Of a DNA stretch of 64,000 nucleotides, positions 58,681 to 64,000 are shown in pieces; the stretch's first letter is position 1; each line of letters begins with the position of its first letter. The DNA is from an uncultured Prevotellaceae bacterium (GTDB taxonomy: Bacteria > Bacteroidota > Bacteroidia > Bacteroidales > Bacteroidaceae). A program made the position numbers and the translations under genes. The stretch covers positions 51,258 through 115,257 of the forward strand of contig ONLY01000013.1 in the NCBI GenBank assembly GCA_900318775.1, given 5' to 3'. The notes beneath the pieces are model-generated. The model was not told where the DNA came from and did no database searches. It saw only the letters and a program-made list of their open reading frames with translations.

Positions 58681-60333
58681 ATGAAAAACAACAAGACGAA
58701 ATATTCGGTGAAAGAAATCATGGCCTGGCTGTGGAAACACCACAAGCGCTGCCGCCTGCAAGCCATCCTGAACATGCTCATCGGTCTTGCACTGGTGGGG
58801 CTGGGACTACTGAGCGTGGACACCATCCGCTCGCTCACCGACATCGCCACCCATGCCAAGGGGGGCAGCATTCTTTGGATGGCGGCTCTGCTGGCCATCA
58901 TCTTCCTGTCGGAAATGCTGCTGCACATCGCAATTACATGGGTGAGTGCCGTGTTGGGCGTGAGGACACAGAACCTCATGCAGCAGTTTTTCTTCCGCCG
59001 GCTCATCAAGGGACGTTGGCAAGGCATCGAGAAATACCACAGCGGTGATGTGCTGAACCGTCTCTTCAGCGACGTGGACGACATCGTGGAACTGATGACA
59101 GACATCCTGCCCACCACCGTCATCGTCATTGCCCAGTTTGTGGCCTCGTTCATCTACCTCTACATCATGGACCCAACACTAGCCGTCATCGTGATTGTCA
59201 TTTCTCCCATCTTTGTGCTGCTCTCAAGATTCTACTTCAAGCGCATGCGCTGCATCGTACGCACCATCAAGGACAGCAACTCAGCCATACAAGCCATCAT
59301 CCAAGAGAGCATTCAGCACAAGATGGTCATTAAGGTTCTGGGCCAGGAAAACATGATGGTGGAACGTTTGGAACAACGTCAACAACTCCTGCGCCAACAA
59401 ATTAAGACACGCGCACGCTTCTCCATCCTCTCCAAGACACTGGTCAATATCGGCTTTGCCGGAGCCTTCCTCACCGCCTTGGTATGGGGACTCTTCCAAC
59501 TGCAGGAAGGGCTCATCACGGTGGGCGTTCTCATGGCATTCACCCAGTTAATCAACCGAATCCAGCGCCCCATGCTTGATGTGGCCAGACTGCTGCCCAT
59601 CTTTGTGAACAGCATCGCCTCGTGCGAACGACTGATGGAACTAGAGGCACTCCCTTTGGAAAAGGAAGAAGAGCCCATTCACATGACGGGCAAGATGGGC
59701 ATCCGCTTTGACAATGTCACCTACCACTACACAGAGGATGGACGCTCCATCATCAAAAACTTCTCACACGACTTCCAACCAGGTTCATTCACAGCTATCC
59801 TGGGCGAGACAGGAGCAGGCAAGACCACGCTTATCCGCATGATGCTCGCCCTGATTGAGCCAACAAAAGGAAAGGTGGAAGCGTATGCCGATGACAGACA
59901 TCCACTGTCCCCCGCTCTGCGCCCCAACTTCTCATACATTCCGCAGGGGAACACGCTCTTTTCTGGCACCATCCGCGAGAACCTGCAAATGGGTAACCCT
60001 GGCGCCAACGAAGAAGATATGCGGCAAGCGCTCGAATGGGCAATGGCAGACTTTGTGTTCAGCCTGCCACAAGGACTAGACACTCGATGCGCGGAACAGG
60101 GAGGAGGACTCTCGGAAGGGCAAGCCCAACGCATCGCCATCGCCCGCGCCCTGCTCCACCCTTGTCACGTGCTCCTGCTGGATGAGGCAACATCGGCCCT
60201 TGACCCCGAGACAGAAAAAATGCTGCTCGAGAATCTCAAGCAGCATTTCAATAATAGCACAATTATTTTTGTTACCCACCGAATGGCGGTTGTGGACTTC
60301 ACAACAGATGTCCTCACGATGGAACGGCCATAA
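58681..60333 (+). CDS. ABC exporter, fused permease and ATPase
   Basis: 550 residues. The N-terminal half holds six transmembrane helices of the ABC exporter fold ('EKYHSGDVLNRLFSDVDDIV' is the intracellular coupling region). The ATPase half has Walker A 'GETGAGKTTL', Q-loop 'YIPQGNTLF', signature 'LSEGQAQR', Walker B 'VLLLDEATSALD' and switch 'VTHR'. All motifs are intact, so it should be active as a homo- or heterodimer. Substrate could be lipid, drug or peptide. The nearest upstream feature is the 24-bp tandem repeat, which may regulate it. Confidence 0.92.
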   Translation: MKNNKTKYSVKEIMAWLWKHHKRCRLQAILNMLIGLALVGLGLLSVDTIRSLTDIATHAKGGSILWMAALLAIIFLSEMLLHIAITWVSAVLGVRTQNLMQQFFFRRLIKGRWQGIEKYHSGDVLNRLFSDVDDIVELMTDILPTTVIVIAQFVASFIYLYIMDPTLAVIVIVISPIFVLLSRFYFKRMRCIVRTIKDSNSAIQAIIQESIQHKMVIKVLGQENMMVERLEQRQQLLRQQIKTRARFSILSKTLVNIGFAGAFLTALVWGLFQLQEGLITVGVLMAFTQLINRIQRPMLDVARLLPIFVNSIASCERLMELEALPLEKEEEPIHMTGKMGIRFDNVTYHYTEDGRSIIKNFSHDFQPGSFTAILGETGAGKTTLIRMMLALIEPTKGKVEAYADDRHPLSPALRPNFSYIPQGNTLFSGTIRENLQMGNPGANEEDMRQALEWAMADFVFSLPQGLDTRCAEQGGGLSEGQAQRIAIARALLHPCHVLLLDEATSALDPETEKMLLENLKQHFNNSTIIFVTHRMAVVDFTTDVLTMERP

Positions 60334-60361
60334 CACCACAGCTATCGTCCCCCCGACGTTC

Positions 60362-63340
60362 TCAAGCCAACACAACAACTCCTTCCTTCTTCATGCCATC
60401 AATCTTAATGGTAAGAGGCTTCTCGAACCGCACATGGCGCACATGGGCAGTCTCTTCAACAGCCGGCATCGCATTGAGAAGGGACTGGCAATAAATGCCA
60501 TCACCAATAAAGTCGTTGATAGTGAAGTACCCAACACCCATGCTAGTAAGATTCTGGAAGAAGTGCGTACCTTGGCTCGGGTCAACCCTAAAGTTGCTGA
60601 GACCCGCCTCCACTATGACTTTAGCAGCAGAAATGTTGGGCCACTTGACAGGAATGCCCAGCCATGAATCGCTAGAGCCCCATCGACCCGGCCCTACCAG
60701 CACATAGTTCTCACCTCGCTGTAAGAAACCACGGTTGATGCGTTCAATCTCGTCCGCAATAACAGGATTGTTAGCCGCACTATATTCATCGGTCTTGACA
60801 TAAACCACATCGTAAATGTCGTTGACGATGCCGTGCCCGATAGCATTATGGCTTCGCAACAAGCACACATCATCAGCAATGAGAGTGATATCTTCATCCA
60901 ACTGCATCTGATTGTCCACCATCGGACGAATCTGCAACAGGTAGAACTCGCCGCTACGGTCTTCATTCAGGTTGACCGCAAATTCTATCTCGACAGGGCG
61001 AGCCATCTCCTTCTGGCCATAGTAAAGCACCTTCTGCAGCAACTCAGGAAGTGGAAACACACCATTCTGCAATACTCCTGAAAAAGATATGATCTTACGG
61101 TTCTTGCCTTCATAGTAACCATCGTAAATGCACTGGTCGTAAGGATCAAACGTGGAAACAATCCACTTCAAGGAACCGTCATGATCAGCATCCCGAACCG
61201 TAACAGTCTTGAGGTTGAAGGCATCATCGACCTGGAAATTCATCATGCCATCAGCTCCCTCACTTGCATCCAAGTCCAACGCATAGAACTTAGTCTGAGT
61301 CTCACGAAGTGCTATCTCCATCTCACTGGTTTGCAAAACCTTGTCTGGATGATACGGACAAACACGCAGACAAAGGCCACCATCTACAATGTACTTGCCT
61401 AATCCCAATGCCAGTTCCACAACACCCTCATCAGCCTTCTCATCACCAAGAGGATAGTAGTTGATGCTACGGCCCACACCAGAAATAGTCGGATAGAAGC
61501 CATGCTCATACTTCTGGCCTACCACCTCTTGCAAAATGACAGCCATCTTCTCTTGGTCAATCACATTAGACGTAGCAACCATATAGTCCTTCGAAGCACG
61601 ATAAAACACGCTGGCATAGACACTCTTGATGGCATTGGAAAGCATTTCCAGACGCACATACTTGTCGCTGGCACGCGGAATCATGTAAGTAGAATATATG
61701 CCAGCAAAGGGCTGATAGTGACTATCTTCCAACAACGAAGAAGAACGGATAGCTACCGGACCATTGACCACATCCATGAAGGACATGAGATCGTCTGCCA
61801 ATTCCTCCGGCAAACGTCCATGCAGGAAATGCTGCAGAATCTCCTCGTCAGGAATATCAGAAAGCGCCACCTCATAAAGCGAGTTGGTTTCCATGAAACG
61901 GTCAAAGATGTCAGTACAGAGCACCACCGTCTTCGGAATCTGCACAGAAGCATTCTCATAGGCATTTAGGTCTATACGCCGCTTGATGATGTTATCAAGA
62001 AAAGCCAAACCTCTACCTTTTCCTCCCAAGGAACCTTCACCAATGCGAGCAAACTGGCTATAACTATCGAAACGGTCACGATGGAAAATGGCTACCACAC
62101 CCCTATTCTTCATCTTACGGTAGCTGACAATAGCATCGAAGATATACTGCCGATGGGCATCCACATCATTCTCTACTTTCCATGTAATCTTCTTCAAAAA
62201 CTCCGCCACAGGGAATATGGCGCGGGAAGCCAGCCAACGAGAAACATTGTTGTGACGCAAATGATAACCGAGCGAATCTGCAGGCAAAGTAAAAATATTG
62301 TCCTGCAACTCCTTCAGATTGTGCACACGCGCTACTTCCTGCATCGTGTCGGGATTGCGGAATATGAAGTCACCAAAACCAAAATGCTTGGTGAGCACGT
62401 CTTTAATATCTTGATTAATCTTCTTGGAATTCTTGTCGATAAAAGCAGCTTTGCACTGGTCTGCATATGGCTTCTTATCGACCTCGCTCGAATCGAGCAC
62501 CAGAGGGACATACTCATCCACCTCGCGTATGGCACTAAGCAATTTGAAACCAGCCAGTTCATCCTTCTCTTTGCTATCGGCCAACATCGGGAAACGACAA
62601 TCACTAATGACGCCCAACACATTGTCGCTAAACTTGGAATAAAGAGCCCACGCCTCTTCGTAGGAACGAGCCAACACAATCTTGGAACGTCCACGCATAC
62701 GCAACATTTCCAATTGAGAGTTAAGCGCTTCGGTAGCAAACTCCAAACTCTGCTGAAGAACAAACTGATAAAGATTGGGCAACAAGGAAGAATAAAAACG
62801 GATGCTGTCCTCCACCACCAGTATCATTTGTACACCTGCAGCAAGATCGTTCGCCAAGTTCATCTTATCCTCAATCAGTTTGATGATAGAAAGCAGCAAC
62901 TCAGTATTCCCTAACCAACAGAAAACATACTCAAAAGCACTCAAATCCTCGTTTTCCATACGGCGAGTAATACCATGTGAAAAGGGAGTCAGCACTACGA
63001 TAGGCACTGTGGGAAACTCATTCTTAATGCCACGAGCAATATCAAACACATCATTATTTGCCGTGCCTGGCATACAGATGATAAGGTCAAACTGAGTTTT
63101 ATCCACCAAGCCAGCAGCCTGCTCCTGCGAAGCAGCACGGAAGAAACGAGGCGGATAGCGCAATCCCAGCTTAGCATATTCATCAAAGATTTTCTCATCC
63201 ACACGCCCATCATCCTCCAACATGAAAGCATCATAAGGATTAGCAATGATAAGGACATTGAACACACGGCGCTGCATTAAATCTACGAATTTGGTTTCGC
63301 GAAGCGTCGGATATTTAGTATCTGTATAGGCCATATTCAA
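60362..63340 (-). CDS. Fusion of two receiver-like domains with a PPDK/PEP-synthase ATP-binding domain
   Basis: 992 residues. Residues about 27-155 look like a degenerate CheY-type receiver ('NVLIIANPYD', 'FDLIICMPG', no phospho-acceptor Asp). Residues about 170-320 are a fuller receiver ('ILVVEDS', D247 in 'GVISDCRF', K303). From about 430 the PPDK N-terminal ATP-grasp domain follows: 'GEGSLGGKGRGLAFL', 'VAIRSSSLLEDSHYQPFAG', 'ILQEVVGQKYEHGFYPTISG', 'FYLLQIRPM'. The swivelling phosphohistidine domain and the PEP-binding barrel are missing, replaced by about 170 residues of unrecognised sequence. It therefore cannot catalyse the full PPDK or PEP synthase reaction. A phosphotransfer or regulatory function is inferred. 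Confidence 0.82.
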   Translation of the reverse strand: MNMAYTDTKYPTLRETKFVDLMQRRVFNVLIIANPYDAFMLEDDGRVDEKIFDEYAKLGLRYPPRFFRAASQEQAAGLVDKTQFDLIICMPGTANNDVFDIARGIKNEFPTVPIVVLTPFSHGITRRMENEDLSAFEYVFCWLGNTELLLSIIKLIEDKMNLANDLAAGVQMILVVEDSIRFYSSLLPNLYQFVLQQSLEFATEALNSQLEMLRMRGRSKIVLARSYEEAWALYSKFSDNVLGVISDCRFPMLADSKEKDELAGFKLLSAIREVDEYVPLVLDSSEVDKKPYADQCKAAFIDKNSKKINQDIKDVLTKHFGFGDFIFRNPDTMQEVARVHNLKELQDNIFTLPADSLGYHLRHNNVSRWLASRAIFPVAEFLKKITWKVENDVDAHRQYIFDAIVSYRKMKNRGVVAIFHRDRFDSYSQFARIGEGSLGGKGRGLAFLDNIIKRRIDLNAYENASVQIPKTVVLCTDIFDRFMETNSLYEVALSDIPDEEILQHFLHGRLPEELADDLMSFMDVVNGPVAIRSSSLLEDSHYQPFAGIYSTYMIPRASDKYVRLEMLSNAIKSVYASVFYRASKDYMVATSNVIDQEKMAVILQEVVGQKYEHGFYPTISGVGRSINYYPLGDEKADEGVVELALGLGKYIVDGGLCLRVCPYHPDKVLQTSEMEIALRETQTKFYALDLDASEGADGMMNFQVDDAFNLKTVTVRDADHDGSLKWIVSTFDPYDQCIYDGYYEGKNRKIISFSGVLQNGVFPLPELLQKVLYYGQKEMARPVEIEFAVNLNEDRSGEFYLLQIRPMVDNQMQLDEDITLIADDVCLLRSHNAIGHGIVNDIYDVVYVKTDEYSAANNPVIADEIERINRGFLQRGENYVLVGPGRWGSSDSWLGIPVKWPNISAAKVIVEAGLSNFRVDPSQGTHFFQNLTSMGVGYFTINDFIGDGIYCQSLLNAMPAVEETAHVRHVRFEKPLTIKIDGMKKEGVVVLA

Positions 63341-63612
63341 GCGGTCTTTAAATAAAAATCAATAACCAATTAACATATAGGTAGCATCATTAGGGAAAGA
63401 TTAGCAACACCGCATACGCCCTAAAGGCATCAGCGCCCTCTCATCATCAACCAATATTGATGGAGGCAATACGAAAGGAACTATTCTTTAAGGCGCCATA
63501 GCCCTCACGCCTGCTCCAACATAGCGTTCCCCACCCTGATTAAAACATCCAGCAAGAGAAAACAAAAGCCAATCCTCGGTGTATCACTGCACCCCTTTAA
63601 GGACAAAGGCCC

Positions 63613-63694
63613 GTACAGCAGTTTCCATCTTAAGCATAAGCTTGTACAGCAGTTTTCGTCTGAAGCACAAGTTTGTATAACAATTCACAAGCTT
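63613..63694. repeat. 31-base direct repeats (GTACAGCAGTTTyC)
   Basis: Copies at 63613-63643 and 63644-63674 are clearly related, followed by a shortened one at 63675-63694 and a trace beyond. They lie upstream of the receiver-PPDK fusion gene. The stretch between that gene and the repeats (63341-63612) shows no gene and no clear promoter. Confidence 0.55.
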
Positions 63695-63917
63695 GCACGG
63701 CTGTTCTCACCATTTCTCAGGCAGCAGCAACCTTCGCATATACGGTGCCCTGAATCGGGCCTGTCTTTCTGCCAGCTCAGCCCTGGTGGCAGGAGTGCCT
63801 CTGCCGCATGCGCAGCGGCTCCCCGCAGTCGAGAGGGACAGCGCCCGCGGCTCCTGCACTGCCAAAAGCCGCTTGCCCGACCCGCAGCAGCTGGCGGGAG
63901 GCTCCGCCTGGACGCTG

Positions 63918-63925
63918 CAAAGGTA
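63918..63925 (-). promoter_or_regulatory. Possible minus-strand promoter downstream of rRNA terminator
   Basis: Minus-strand TACCTTTG is a full match, located 16 bases after the terminator's T-run and directed into a GC-rich stretch (about 63710-63915). TTTG at ideal spacing is not seen. Confidence 0.45.
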
Positions 63926-63940
63926 CACAAAATGACGGAC

Positions 63941-63980
63941 AAAAAAAAGGAGCCCTCCACATTATTGTGCGGAGGGCTCC
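63941..63980 (-). terminator. Strong rho-independent terminator at right edge
   Basis: A perfect 10-bp stem (GGAGCCCTCC, 63949-63958, with GGAGGGCTCC, 63971-63980) is followed on the minus strand by eight T. It ends a transcript that enters from beyond base 64000. Confidence 0.92.
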
Positions 63981-63986
63981 AGAAAG

Positions 63987-64000
63987 AAGGCGGCGACCTA
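63987..64000 (-). rRNA. rrf: Probable 3' end of 5S rRNA, cut off by window
   Basis: The minus strand reads TAGGTCGCCGCC, matching what I recall as the 3' end of Bacteroidales 5S rRNA ('GAGAGTAGGTCGCCGCC'). A strong terminator stands directly after it, as at the end of an rRNA operon. Only about 14 bases are in the window, so the call rests on that match and position. Confidence 0.5.

Noticed and set aside
62081..62914. 277-codon plus-strand reading frame
   Set aside because: It lies antisense within the receiver-PPDK fusion gene, whose motifs are intact.
63685..63960. Small minus-strand protein genes in the GC-rich stretch
   Set aside because: The candidate frames start inside the terminator or promoter, differ between overlapping frames, and show no ribosome-binding site or domain.

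Overview
The window looks like a chromosome segment of a Bacteroidales bacterium, most likely a Prevotella-type organism. Three things point there. Intergenic regions carry the Bacteroidetes promoter signature (TAnnTTTG, often with TTTG 19-21 bases upstream). Shine-Dalgarno sites are weak. The gene content is typical: SprA of the type 9 secretion system (T9SS), GH35/GH43/CE15 carbohydrate enzymes, ECF sigma loci with membrane partners, and an ExbB-ExbD-TonB cluster divergent from nadK. Most genes look like ordinary core chromosome of medium GC. No tRNA, CRISPR array, transposase or integrase was recognised.

Layout. 1-4.8 kb: the 3' part of a very large secreted LamG protein and a small lipoprotein. 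4.8-7.5 kb: a DUF486 membrane protein, then an ECF sigma locus whose second gene is broken by an exact 32-bp tandem duplication. 7.6-11.1 kb: stand-alone trpB coupled to a GH35 beta-galactosidase. 11.1-15.9 kb: two more ECF sigma loci, divergent from a palindromic promoter region and flanked by large hairpins. 16-20.7 kb (minus strand): metY, a CotH-like protein, and glutamate dehydrogenase with a frameshift near its 3' end. 20.9-23.5 kb: aminopeptidase P and ruvA.

23.5-28.0 kb is the most accessory-looking region. A cluster of TGTAACA motifs is followed by a promoter and a roughly 300-nt leader that folds into several hairpins. After it come an AT-rich MmeI-like single-chain restriction-modification enzyme and two unknown genes. 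This island separates ruvA from sprA, which I recall as neighbours in many Bacteroidetes. 28.2-38.1 kb: sprA (over 2,500 codons), an unknown gene and xseAB. 38.2-47.0 kb: ndk, an M23/LysM endopeptidase, a DUF1599 gene, a DoxX-like protein, tpiA, a SPOR protein, folE, dnaG and a CE15 esterase. 47.1-51.4 kb: a 21-bp tandem repeat, recG with an apparently near-leaderless promoter, and an MscS channel.

51.5-57.4 kb (minus strand): a GH43-like protein whose promoter sits between inverted repeats, a MORN-repeat protein, ispD, a DJ-1 family protein and the TonB-ExbD-ExbB operon. 57.5-60.3 kb: nadK, a 24-bp tandem repeat and an ABC exporter. 60.4-63.3 kb (minus strand): an unusual fusion of two receiver-like domains to a PPDK-type ATP-binding domain. 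The right edge has direct repeats, a GC-rich stretch, and a strong minus-strand terminator just after what looks like the 3' end of a 5S rRNA.

The two disrupted genes (anti-sigma-like protein and gdhA) may be real mutations or sequence errors. Promoter and RNA-structure calls were made by eye, without folding software or database searches.
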